Source of the DNA: Umbilicaria muhlenbergii
Taxonomy: Eukaryota > Ascomycota > Lecanoromycetes > Umbilicariales > Umbilicariaceae
Reading direction: 5' to 3'
NCBI GenBank assembly: GCA_000611775.1
Contig: KK106982.1
Span: forward strand, 6,256,495 to 6,320,494
DNA: 64,000 nucleotides
Below are positions 35,405 through 47,800 of the stretch, in pieces (positions within the stretch are counted from its first letter, which is position 1; each line of letters begins with the position of its first letter). Below the pieces are notes generated by a model. The model did not search any database and had not been told where the DNA came from. It was given only the letters and a program-made list of their open reading frames with translations. The position numbers were made by a program, and so were the translations under genes.

Positions 35405-36357
35405 GGAAAGTCCGGTGATGTAGGCGCACTTGAATGGCGTTGGCGAGGGAGTAAAACACCAGGTGCAGACACTTAGAGGGGAGTTAGGCAGCGGACGACG
35501 AACGTTCGTCGAGGATCGGTAGGGTTGTAAATTATGGAGTCAGTATATTTGGACGAGGGCGGCGCTTGGTTGATGGAGAGTTTTGGGGATGAGCACATGT
35601 TACCTTGTTGGAAATCTATTGTTATGGATGGGGCTCTTGTCTTTGCTCTCGGGGCGAGTGTGTTTAGCGAGAAGCTTAGGGCTCTAAGGGTTGAAGGAAA
35701 GAAACCCGGCCATGGCTGGGTGTAAGCGAACCATAAGGCAAGGTAGTTTCGGATCTAGACCCTTGCATCCCTCCACACCACACAAATAAGTCAAAACCTG
35801 CGGTTTCTATCCAGGGCAGACTACTCGCCTTGTAGGCATTGTCTCCGTGGTCTCATGCCGCCTTTTCTTTTGCTCCCTCTTCACGCCATGTATTCATGTT
35901 CACAGACGGGAATCAAGCCATTTCATTTGCTGCACCTCACCGACGCACGCACTGATCTTAGGAATAAGATTGACTGGTTATTATATCAGTGTGATCATAT
36001 ATGGCCCGGAAATTGTCTTCCACCTTGTTTCTATCAAGCACTTGTTTATATGGCATTGATTGATCGCTGTCGTTGTGGGGGTCAGACTACCCCCTTCCGC
36101 TCCACTTCTGATGAGCTTGGATTTAAGCGAGCCAGTTGCATACTTTGGCAGACATACCGAGATAACTAGATCTGTGCCACCAAGCCACATCAGCCGCACG
36201 CCTGCATCAGCTAAAAACGCGGGGACGAGAGAAGCGCATATTATGTCGATGTGTCTTTTATACCGATGTCATGTTGGCTCCCAGCTTCTCAGATATCAGG
36301 CCCTGGAAATACCGCTAACTAAATCATTCGCCTTTACTTTTCATCTTTACCACCGTC
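35405..36357. other. intergenic region
   Basis: Only short overlapping frames (62-135 codons) with no domains. The last ~60 bases are the pyrimidine-rich leader of the STAND gene. Confidence 0.5.
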
Positions 36358-39142
36358 ATGGATCCATTTACCCTGGCAACTGGTATCGCGGGGATCCTTG
36401 GTCTAGCGGGAACGGTGCTGGCTTCATGCTATCAATATGGATATGGCGTTGCGGATGCACCACATGAGCTACAACGCCTTGCTAACGAGATCACTACCCT
36501 CACCGGGGTCCTCAATGCTTTGAAAGCGTCCATCGGCCCCAAGCCTGATATCGATGGACTCCCTCCCTCTTATTACCAGACCAAACTTTGCGATGGCCAA
36601 GCTGTAACACTTAAAGAAGCTCTGAAAGGGTGTGAGCAAGCATTGAACGATGTTGGTGAAAATCTAAAACGCTCAAGAGCAGATCCTACAAAAAGGTTGG
36701 AAAGTACCTTGCGGAGGTTGAAATGGCCCCTTAGGCAGAAAGATACGATGGATATTGTCAGCAGACTTGAAAGGTATAAAGTGACATTCAATACTGCTAT
36801 CGGAGTCGAAACACTGGATACTGTCCGTGACATTCAGAATGAGCTAAACCAGACCAAACGCGAACAAGAGACACAGAAATCTGGTAAGCACTCGTGGCAC
36901 TTTACCAGAAGTTTGAGCGGGCCACATCCTGATAAGTCTTCCCTAATTGCAGTCATTCGGCGGCGTCAGATCTATCAATGGCTCTGCGACTTGGATTATA
37001 GGTCGAGCCATCGCACAGCTGCTGCTCTCCGTCATCCGGGAACTGGTATGTAATACCTCAATTTAATAGTGTTAATTATCGCGGTTGACAATCATTCAAG
37101 GTCAATGGTTACTCAACTGCGATGCATTTCATTCATGGATGTATGCGGATACCAGTTTCTTATGGCTCAACGGTATAAGTAAGGACAAGTTCGCATTAAC
37201 ATTATCCATCGTCAAGACACTTACGCCGTGCAGCTGGCGCTGGCAAGACGGTACTCATGTTCGTCTCCAACTTGGCCCATCCTACATTTGGAATTGCAAG
37301 GCCCCTTTTAGTCTAACATCAATCGCACAGCTCAACCATCTTGGAGCAGTACGTGTTTCTCGCGCGGTCTCAAACCCATTTCGTCTCATTTTTCTATTTC
37401 GACTTCCGTGAGAAGAGCAGTCAACGGAAGGAAGCAGCCATTGGAGCACTCCTACTTCAGCTATGCGATCAACTTGATTTGATGCCTTTGGTAGTTGAAG
37501 AGTCATTTGAGGAGCATGCTACCAAGGATGGCCAGTTGAGAGCACTGACCTACGGTGAGCTTGAAGCGTTACTTGATGCAGTTCTACAGGAATGTCCGCC
37601 AACTACACTTGTGCTCGATGCTCTGGATGAGTGCCAAGAGCGAGAATGCCTCTTGAAGTTGCTTGTTCGTCTTGCGGACTCACCCACGTCTAGGGCCAAA
37701 GTCCTTGTCTCCAGTAGAAAGGAATTGGATATCCAAAATGCTTTCGATTCAATGCCGCGGATCCCGATAGAAAGCGATGTCGTAGACAAGGACATTCATT
37801 CGTACCTGGAGTACGTGATCAAGACTAATACCCGACTGCACAAACTTTCACCATCACTGAGAACAACAATTCTCGAGACCTTGACATTAGGGGCCAATGG
37901 AATGTAAGTGTCCATGTGTCGTATTGTCAGTGACAAGGTCGTTGATACCGTTCCAGGTTCCGGTGGGCACGATGTCAGATCGAAGAGCTGAGCCGACTAC
38001 ACACAGACAAAGCGATTCGCCAGGCGCTAAAGGCGTTGCCCAAGGATCTCGACGAAACCTACGCAAGAATTCTAACCAATATCCCCGACCGCCACAAATT
38101 TGTGGCAAGGAGAGCTTTGATGTGGCTAGCTTATGCCGTCCGACCTCTTAACTTGAAAGAGCTGGCGGATGCCGCCGTCATCGAAATCGGAACCTCCGAG
38201 TATGACTTTGAATCGACATACAACGACGAGCGCGATATTCTAGAGGTCATCGGTAGTCTTGTGAACTACTCCGAACGCACCAGCGAGGTTGTACTCGCCC
38301 ATCAATCCATCAAGGACTTCCTTACGTCCGATAGCTGCTCAAAGAGTGTCTCATACTTTCATATGGATGACAAAGAGTCCAATATCGAATTATCAAAGAT
38401 TTGCTTGACATACCTGTTAATGAAAGATTTTGAATCTGGGCCATGCAAGACATCTGCCGAAGTTCGCTCAAGATTCGAGCAATACCCGTTTTACCGCTAT
38501 GTTGCCCATACATGGCCGGCCCATGCTCGCTACAACCTTGGAAGCTCGCCAGAGCTCTTAGACCTGACAATGCGCCTGATGGATCCATCCATCACACCCA
38601 ACTTCATGGCCTGGCTTCAAGCCGTGGTTGGCATGGGCCGCAGCTCCGCGTTCAGGGGCTATTCTCAGCACGGCACTCCGCTTTACTACGCAGCATCCTA
38701 CGGTTTGCAGGAGGTTGTCGACCGCTTGATTGAAGTCAAAGTCGACCTGAGCCCGCCCGCCGGCGTCTATGGAGGTACGGCTCTTCATGCCGCCGTCTGG
38801 AGGAGACATCCGGGCGTCGTGAAGGCTTTACTGGTGGCGGGAGCGGATCCGCTGCGAAGAGATCATACGGATCATAGTGCCTGGGGCCTGGCGAGTACAA
38901 TGGGGAACCATGAGATGATGGCACTTTTTGCTGATTATGCCCACACGGTTGTGGTGGAAGAGCAGTTCCCGAGGCGGGTCGTTAGAGCTTTCAATCATGT
39001 CGTCACTGACGAGAACAAGATCGGAGATGGCGATGATGGTGGGGATGGCGAGGGGTGGGTACGGACGGCGGGGGATTGGGATAAAAGGAATGAGAGGAGT
39101 GGGGGTGTTGACCCTAAATTGGCACTTGTGGAGGCGGAGTAG
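36358..39142 (+). CDS. NACHT / ankyrin STAND (NLR-like) protein
   Basis: Signal-transducing NTPase of the fungal NLR-like class, linked in other fungi to self/non-self recognition and cell death. Exons are 36358-36883, 36953-37045, 37101-37178, 37234-37258, 37331-37903 and 37957-39142, all in frame (826 residues). The N-terminal domain starts MDPFTLATGIAGILGLAGTV, the amphipathic start typical of fungal STAND N-terminal domains. It continues with a helical bundle (ELQRLANEITTLTGVLNALK). GTGQWLL and SFLWLNGITGAGKTVL (Walker A GAGKT) open the NACHT; the GAGKT codons sit on a 25-base micro-exon. Walker B is TLVLDALDECQE, then VLVSSRKELDI and a winged-helix region with LPKDLDETYARIL and LAHQSIKDFL. 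Two ankyrin-type repeats (TPLYYAASYG..., GGTALHAAVW...LLVAGADPLRRD) close the protein, few for this class. The first intron is a multiple of three, so read-through would also keep frame. Confidence 0.9.
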
Positions 39143-40035
39143 GAACTGAAAAGGGAGTAATTTCTGAAGGCTTGGACGAGTGAGAAGGACGATGCCGACG
39201 AGGAAGTACGGGTCAAGGATGGTCGACGAAGCCATGAGGATCAGAGGCGATGGGAAAGAATGATATGCTTTCGAGCTTTTGGGGCCGCAGCTGTGATGCA
39301 GAATTCTTCCGGCAACGACACACGATGGGTTGGTGACTCCCCTTGTTTCGGATACCACTGAGCCTTCATCGAATCCAAGATACGTCGTCGGTCGTCAATC
39401 CCATAGCGTCATAGTCGGTCGGTGGAATGAGATATCACTAACAGCGATTTTATCGTGAGCCTCAATGTCTCGCTTCGGCTAGGGCGGTGTTAGAAAAAGT
39501 AATAATAATTGTGGGAAGTGAAGACAGCCATGGCCTTCCTTGGATCACTGGCTACCTCCCTTCATATTCGAGCTCATTCTTGATTCCATTTCTGTAGGTG
39601 CTGTTGAAATTTTCACTGTCACCTGCTTAGTGGCTTGGCATCCCCCCTATATATATTCGCATCATTTTTCGTTACAATTGAACTCCAGTCAATCCGTTGA
39701 ATAACTTCAAAAGGTGCCACGCCATTTTTAGCTCTGGAAGGGATCTCGTGGCCTACTTGACACAGGAAGGCTTTGTTACTTTAACGTTCTTGTTCAGTAA
39801 GGTATTGGTTGGCTGTAGGTATCTTGACTTCGCCCAAAATGCCTTCAATTAAATGTTTCACAAGTCAATCAAGACCTAGCTATTGTTCTCGTGACATGAA
39901 TCATAAAAAGCTAAGAGGACTACTTCCTACTATGGTCCCTCCGGCACTAAGTCACTTAGGCTCACAGACTGTGATCCATGGAGTAACAACACCTGCTGAT
40001 GTCTTAGTCATATGTGCACGAGGGATCTTTGACAC
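39143..40035. other. intergenic region, convergent ends
   Basis: Between the 3' ends of the STAND gene and the paraoxonase-like gene. No feature is seen; this is the probable left border of the metabolite cluster. Confidence 0.5.
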
Positions 40036-41439
40036 TCATGAGATTATACCTCCTAAAAAAAGTCTTCCTGTCTTGAAATCGTGGACGGCAGTTGTCACGC
40101 CTCTCACAATCGTCACGTCTTTATCTTCCAAGATCTTTCGCACTGTATAATCCAAACCCAAGCCTACCTTACGAATACGCCAAATCGTCGACGGAAATCC
40201 AGTCTCATACGGCTTTTTGAAGGCGTCCAAGACCTTCAGGATTTTGGGGAAGGCAGCGGCATAGATATCTCCACTATGATCTATTGATAAATTGTCGACG
40301 GGCATGCCAAGGTGTATGACGTGAAGTTCTTTCAGTGTCAGGTCATCCTGGAGCTGCATGACTCGGATCCTGTCGATGAAGGAGCTGGCAACGTAGTAGA
40401 GGCCGTTATGGCCTTGAACAATACCATTGGCGTGGTTCCAACCCGAAGAGGCTGCAAGGTGGCAGGATGAAAAATTACAATAGCCTATGCTACCGCCGCC
40501 AATGAATGGGTCCAGATGCCGGCGCTGGAAGAAACGCGTCAGCAATTTGTTCCAGTACATCATTACATAACGACTGCGGGTCTTACCAAGCCAACTACAG
40601 TTGAAAGGAGCGCGTCAAGTCAGCTATCACTACTGAATAGACAACAAATGATAGATTGTCAAGGGTAACTCTAAATACCTTTTGCAGAGTGATCATTGGT
40701 GACGATAAATGCCCCGTCATTTGCCAGAGCAAGGTTGTTGGGAGTCTCAATTATCTCACTGCTGAAAGTTTTGATGTGCAACATCTCACTCCCGTCTCGA
40801 TCGACGTCGAAAATCTCAACTGTAGAGTTCGCTCCGACTCGATAGGGGTCTAGGAACGTCTCCCCATTCTTCGTGTTCTCAACGGGATACCGATGGTTGA
40901 CCATCCAAAATCTCAACTTAGAAGCACTGACGACCTTCGCCTTAAACCCATGGAAAGCCAGATTTGTGTTGCCGCCAGGCCCAGTGTAACCTTTCGGCTT
41001 CAGTCGACGCAGGTTGAATTTATTACCGACAAGGGAATCAACGTCGAGCACCGAAACATGAGAACCGGCTAGTTCTCGGCTGCTAATGTTAAGTTTGTTC
41101 ATACTAGCAGATACTCGTGATCAGTCCCAAGGTGTTACAAAGGACCAGGGGTCTATAGTCTTATCTGGAGTTCACATACGCAGGAGCCCACTGAGAACGG
41201 AATCTCAAGCTGGCACAGCCGGCGTACAGAGACCGTCCTTCTTCATCAAGCCATATGTCTTCGCAGCCTTCGAGGTGCTCATGCCGCAGAGGATGACATT
41301 CGTATGGGAAATCCTCGATGGGCTGGAGGGTGCGACCCAGCCCGATGCTTGCGAAGAGAAAATCTTTCAGGTAATATTGGTACAAGCTGGCTAATAGGAC
41401 AATGCCTATGGAAAGTAATCTGATGTAAGATACAGGCAT
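40036..41439 (-). CDS. paraoxonase/arylesterase-like lactonase
   Basis: Six-bladed beta-propeller, Ca-dependent esterase/lactonase of the PON (SMP-30-related) family. It starts with a membrane anchor or signal segment (SYIRLLSIGIVLLASLYQYYL), as PONs do. Family motifs in order: GCEDIWLD (Ca-binding E-D), HGFKAK, TPNNLALANDGAFIVTNDHS (Ca-binding N/D region), NHANGIVQG (ANGI strand), GMPVDNLSIDHSGDIYAAAFP (DN-S-D). Exon 1 is 41439-41180 and exon 2 starts at 41103; the first junction (phase 2) is clear. Exon 2 leaves frame at the donor near 40678, and the last exon (ending at 40036) certainly includes 40524-40036. I could not find a canonical splice pair that joins these two in frame, so the second junction is open: an unusual site or a small error. 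It lies about 430 bases downstream of the PKS on the same strand, so a role in releasing or opening the polyketide (lactone) is plausible. Confidence 0.78.
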
Positions 41440-41865
41440 TTCTGATAGGGTTCGGCAGGTCGCTGGTTAGAACGCGCTGGAAAGATGCGGTTCAAGAGAA
41501 AGAGGGGCTGCCTCTCACTTATAAATACATGGTCCACAGCCGCTTGCTGTGCCTCGGATTGACCCCTCGCAGAATTGACTACGTGCATACGGATATGCTT
41601 CGCAGCCTTCGACCTAGAGCATGACAAAGTCCTGTGCATGACCACCTCAAGACTTGTGAAGCTGAGTTGTAAAGCGTTTAAGAGTCTGAAGATAGCTAGA
41701 CTATAGGTGATAGAGAATATTGGTAGCCCTTCTGAGGCGAGTGGGGGCTTTACAACACTATCAAAACCTGCTTGATAGCCTCTCCCAATTCAAGAATTTT
41801 TAAAGCCGTCCGCAGTGTCTTAACTTTCCGATCCTACCAGTATTCCATTTTCCCACCACCCAGCT
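41440..41865. other. short intergenic space between PKS and lactonase
   Basis: About 430 bases separate the PKS stop from the lactonase start on the same strand. It must hold the PKS terminator and the lactonase promoter; no specific site is recognised. Confidence 0.5.
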
Positions 41866-44800
41866 TTATCTAGAAAGATCTACAAACGAGCTTCTTCCTA
41901 CGACTATCTCACTGAAGTCCACAATGCCGATGTTTTCAAGTATCTCAAAAATCGCCACGTCTGCTCCAATCTCTTTCGCTAGCCAATTTCTTAGCTCTAC
42001 GGCCACTAAGGAATCCGTCCCATAGCTCGTTATCGAGTTATGTGTGTCGATGTCCTCCATAGGGAGAGACAACACTTTTGATAGTTTTTGCTTGATTGCG
42101 TCGGCCACCACTTCTTTTGCAGCGGAAACAGAGCCTGTGGAGTTCAATAGTATCCTGTAGTCAACCTGCGTCTTTAAAGCCGCCGATGGACTAGACGTGT
42201 CATCATCCATTTGGAAGAGCGTGCGGCACATCGGTTGCCGAAGCCAGTACGGCTCGTCAATTCCTTTCATCTTCAGTGCAGCGGGAGTCTCAACACCGAC
42301 TATGACTTGGCTCTTCATAGGGGAGAGAACCGGAAGTGATGGGTCGCAGTAGTATTCCAGAATCACTTGCAGTTGGGCTTCCTCGACCCCAGAGTACCCC
42401 GACAGCAGCAATGAGCTCGCAACTTCCTGTCTCTCCGCCACGAATCCTACCGACTTTATCATAGCAATATCCAAGGATACGGCTTTTTCTCCAAGGTGAA
42501 CCCTGTGCTTCGCCAGCGCGTCTTCGTAAGCATTGCCAGCTCCGTAATTTGACTGGCTCATGGTGCCAAGAATGCCATTCAACGAAGACAGTAGGATAAA
42601 GAAGTCCATTTCTTTTGGCAACAGAGTATGTAGATTCCATGAGCCTTGAACTTTGGGCCTCAGGGCGGCATTGAAGTCACTTAAGGTCATGTTTTCAAAA
42701 ACAGCATCCTGAATCCTCAAGTTAGTGCTTCCCTAGTAAAAGATTAAGCGCCAGCCTAACTCACCTTTAAAGCCATCGCTGCTTGGATGCACCCCTTGAT
42801 TGGAGGCATAGTGCCGCTACACTCCGCTAGAGCTTTGGATAGAGATGGCTGATCACTTATATCACATATGGGCGTTTTTACTCTTATACCCTTCCTCTTC
42901 AAGTCTTCCAAGAAGGCACGAGATGAATCGTTTGATGCACCAGATCTTGAAACCAAGATAAAGTTCTTTGCACCTTTGTCGGCCATCCATCGGGTGATAC
43001 TTCGTCCTAAACCTCCGAGACCACCAGAAATGAGATATGATGCACTGGAGTCAAAACAGTACTTGGGTGCGAAATCTGGGACGACCTGAAGGCAAGCATG
43101 AGTCAGTCAAGAGGCTCAATTTCATCCTGGTTCACTGATTGAGGGCTACTTACCGGAACAAGATCACTATCATTCAAGGTGATCACCACTTTCCCCAAAT
43201 TTCGTCCGCTCTGAAGGAATCGGAAAGCTTCTTCAAGCTGAGAATAATCGTAGGTATGAGCGACTAGTGGGGCAATCTTGCCCTCACCTAGCAAAGCCAT
43301 AACCTCCTTCAGGATGTGCCCAAGTTTACAAGGAGCGTTCCGCATCATTAGTGAGATATTAACCGAGGAGAAGGTAACACTCCTTGAGAATGGAAGCATT
43401 GGCAGCCCCCCATAAGAGCTCAGATCTTTGATACCAATCTCGACGAATCGACCGAACGGTGCTACACAGTCCCAAGTTCGTCGGAGTTTCTCACCAGTCA
43501 GGGAATTAAGAACAAGATCCACGCCATTATATCCTGTAATCTTCTTGATTCCATGGGCAAATGACAGGCTTCTGCTAGAGAATATGTGGCTCTCCGGAAT
43601 ATCATAGCGACTCATGATGAGCTTCTTTTTGTCCTCTGTTCCGACAGTGACATAGATATTTGAGGTGGAAGTAGAGAGCATCGCTAGTTGAATCGCCGCC
43701 TGACCAACTCCACCAGCTGCACAGTGGATTAGTACGGACATGCCCTCTCGCAATTGTCCAAGTTCGTACAAGGAGTAGTATGCCGTACAGTAAGCCATGG
43801 GTACTGCGGCCGCAGAACCATATGACATATAGTCAGGAATCTTGACGACTGTAACTGCCTTGGTTCTGACGTACGTCTTGTAAGCTCCTTCTGCAATGCA
43901 GCACACGCGATCTCCAACTTGATAGCTATCACCGACGTCTTTGCCCAATCGTGTAATGATACCGGCACATTCGAGCCCAATGTGGTCGCTCGGAACTTGA
44001 CCTAGCAGCACGAGAACGTCCTTGAAATTGAGACCAGTAGCTTTGACCTTCAGCTCAACCTCATCAGAATGTAGCGGTTCATCGAACTTGACGTCGGTGA
44101 TGAACTGTATAGTATTGAGCAGGCCAGGCGAAGCAACGCTCAAAGATAGTGGCCAAAGTGGATCTCGTCCAATCATCTGAAGCTCTGCTTTTGGCTGCGT
44201 TGTTCGTGAATAGACAAACTGATTCAGGTAGTTGGCTTCAACCAGTCTGCCAACAGAGAGATGACTGTTCTTCTGTACGTATTCCTGTTCAACCGGTTGA
44301 CGCTCCGGAAGCATCGTGTTCTCGAAGATCTTAGTGATATCTTGAACTAACGTTGGAACATCATTGGTGTCCTCAAGCGCAACCGTCAGGAATGACAAAT
44401 TACTGTACTCTGACCGAATACATCTTGCAAAGCCAGTAACCAAGTCCAGGTCTGGCATCTTTGCAGACGTTCCTCCGCCTTTAGTAACCCAGATAATAGT
44501 GCCGGCAGAGGTTATTAGCATTTGTAAGATGGCGAATTGATCCGCATCAAGGTTACTTAGAAGCGGAGCTTCAACTTCAGGCAACATGACAAAGCACGCT
44601 CGATTTGCGATAGTTCGAGGGATGTCTCGAAGACCGATCACGTTACAACTCGGAGTGCCAGATGATAGAAGCTGTAACTGTATCTGAGTCGCGATAGCGA
44701 TTTGCAGCTCGGAGCCTTCCTTGACAATGATAGACGTCTCCGGCAGTTCTGGACCGCGAGGGCTGTTCACTTGATGTAGAGCAGTTGACATAATCGCACT

Positions 44801-47800
44801 GTCTAGATGCATCCGCTCGCTCTGATGATCTCGGAAGATGAGGTCTGCACCAGAAAACCCGTTCCTGGATAGAACATGATGCCAATCTTTTTCGGACAGC
44901 AGAGCGCCCCATTTTCGGCTGTCTTCCGTGCCTAGCCACCATCCCGGCAAGAGTCCGAATATGAAGCTTGAACGGAGGACTGACGGGTTGCAGAGTTCAA
45001 ACAAGACAAGCTTTCCTCCTCTGAACTTATCAGCAACTGAATGAGTTCTGGGGTTCAATAAGGGTCTCTCACGGTTTCATTAATTTTCGCGTATTCCGTA
45101 ATGTGGTATCAAGTCTAGGCGTTGCATGCAGAACCTAACAAGTCAGGACCTTTGATGTCTTGGCGATGGAAGATTCCACTCACGTTCACGGCAATAACCA
45201 AGTCGTAGTTCCCGTATTCAAAGCCCTGTTCCGCTGGATCTGCTGTAATGTCCAGAACTTTAAACGTCATACGATTGGCCTGGTTGGCAAACTGCTCCCT
45301 TGCCTTCTCGAAGAACGACGGAGAAATATCGGTGAAAGTATAGTGAGAATACCTAGCGGCGCCAGGCTCAGCTTCTCCGTGTTGGGTTAAGATGTCCATT
45401 ACCGCCACGGTTCCGCTACCCGTCCCAGCACCAACCTCAAGAATGTTTAAGCCAGGGTTCTTGTGCACAAATGCATTCAGATATTTGGCAACCTTTGGGA
45501 ATGCGTTTTCATTTTCCATGGCCCAGCGGTAATAGTCATCTACCAACTCTCCATTGAATAGTAGACCAAGTGCATCAACGTCACCTTTGAGGATAGGAAC
45601 AAGGTTCTCTCGGACTGCATTGCAAAGTCTTCCCTCCGGATTACTGTTCGCCACCCGTCGGAAAAGGGATTCTTGGTACTGAGGATTGGACAGAAGCTCT
45701 GCCCACTCCGGGCGGCCGTGTATTAGCGTCCCATTTTCATACTTTTCTATTTGAAGCTTCATCCAGTCGTAATACCTGGCGAGATGCGGCTTCAAACTGG
45801 TTATTAGGCCTTGAGACAAATGTTGAAGAGCTTGTGATATTGACAAGAAGCATGTGAGTTCTGTCTCCTCCACTACTTGATCAATGTCCTTTTCAAGGTT
45901 GCTTGAGACACTCGAGCAGTAGTTCAGCATCTGGTCTTTGCCCAACGTATCAAGATCTGGACGGAACTCGAGGTTGAAGCAGAGCCTCCTGGGGGCTGGT
46001 AAGTCTGCTGACTGTGCAGCAGCGCTCCCAACAGCTACCGCTTGTAGACCTTCAATAAGAACCTGGGACTCATTGGAGAGAGACTCCAGGGCAATGAGGT
46101 TGGAATTTGTCTCGCGCAGACCAGTGAAACCAGATTTCGTATAGACCTTCATACCTCTATTCTTTGATTGGTTTAGCAAAGATTGCGAAACCCACATCTC
46201 ATTTATCTGTGTCGGAACTAGGGTCGGAATAGGGTTTTTACCACCTTTGGAAAGCGCTGAGAATACGGACTGCAAGATACCATCCAGCGTAATAGGATGG
46301 ATGACATGTTCTGCAACGGAAACTTTGGGGAGCTTTTTGGTCCAGTCTCCTATCAAAACAAATGCCGTAGCTTCGCCGTTTTCATTGCACTGAACATCAC
46401 TGAGTGTTTGAAAGCACGGGCCGAATCCGTAACCGAAAGTCTCCAGACGTTTGTAAAGCTGCGCTGAGTCTACATGTATTGCACATCTCGCTCTTCCATC
46501 GTTGTAAGTCTGCCCTTCTGAGATAAGACAGTTCTCAAGTGCTTCATGCACGCCGTCGTCAGATCCGAGTTGAACGTCGTGCTCTACGACAATGACGCCT
46601 CGGAAGCTCTCTACCCAGGCCTTGTTCTCATACGTACATAACCGGAAGTTGTAGGGCATGAAAGATCCGTTGCTGGCGTCATGATGTGGTTTGAGGGAGA
46701 GAGACGTCTCTGTGCCCTCCTGGTCGTGTCTTATTTGTATGGCTTTTGCAAACGTAACCTCTTTAAGTCTGTAGCCCTTGATGTTAACTGAAGTACCAGC
46801 CATCTGTCTTGCTGCTTCGATAGCCATAACGATCATCCCTGCTGCAGGATACAGGGTCACTCCATCGACCTAAGAGATAGTCAGCGGTGGCAGAATTATT
46901 GGCAATAACGTACCTTGTGATCACTAATCCAAGGGTTCTCGGATTCTCGTATAAAATGGCGCCATTGCGGCTCCAAGAGGTTCCAATTTCTAGCGGTAGT
47001 ACCAAGTAGCTCATGTGGAGCGCGCGGCCGGAATCGAAAGTCTTTGCTAAGTCTACTCTCGAGCCAGTATGTCTGCGAGTGATTGAAAGGATATTCTGGG
47101 AGATCAATCAGCATGCGAAGACCCTCTCTATTCTCGATCTGATGATTGATAGCCGCAATTCTGACTGGGTATCCTGAGCAATGCAGGTGCCCGGCCGCTG
47201 CTAATGAGGTTTCTAGCGCACAGATGTTGCGCGATAGCATTGAGGAGTATGCAATTGTGCCATTCTTTCCAATACACTTAAGTGTCTCTTTGAGGGGTCC
47301 TTGAAGCGCTGAATGTGGACCAACCTCAATAAGGTAGTCTATCACAGTACTGTCGTCGTTGCCATTAACTTTCGTTTCATTCGGGCCCGAGGTCTGAGAA
47401 CACATTGCAGTGACAGCGCGAACGAACTGTACGGGGCGTATTAGATTCTCGGCCCAATATTTGCTGTCTCGAAGACGCTCTGGGTACAACTTTTCACCTG
47501 ATACTGTGGAAAACATGGCCGCTGCAGGAAGAGATGGCGTAGATTGCCCAGGGGCAATGTCGTCAAGAAGTCTTCCGTATTCCAATGCAATGTCCTGCAT
47601 GTATATTGAGTGATATGCCACAGTGACATTGAGCTTCCGAGCGAAGATTTGCTGACTATCCAGGGAAGCCTTAAGGGTATCTATCTCGTCGTCGGCACCA
47701 GTAACAGTGACGTTATCTGGGCTGTTAATACACCCGATAGTAAGATTCATCTTCCTATTCTCGGTGCCGAGATGACGAAGGCGAGACTCGGCTTTTGTTG

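Noticed and set aside
45135-45183. PKS methyltransferase as truncated at [10 protein letters not shown]
   Set aside because: That text is intron sequence; splicing to 45134 restores the full MT domain.
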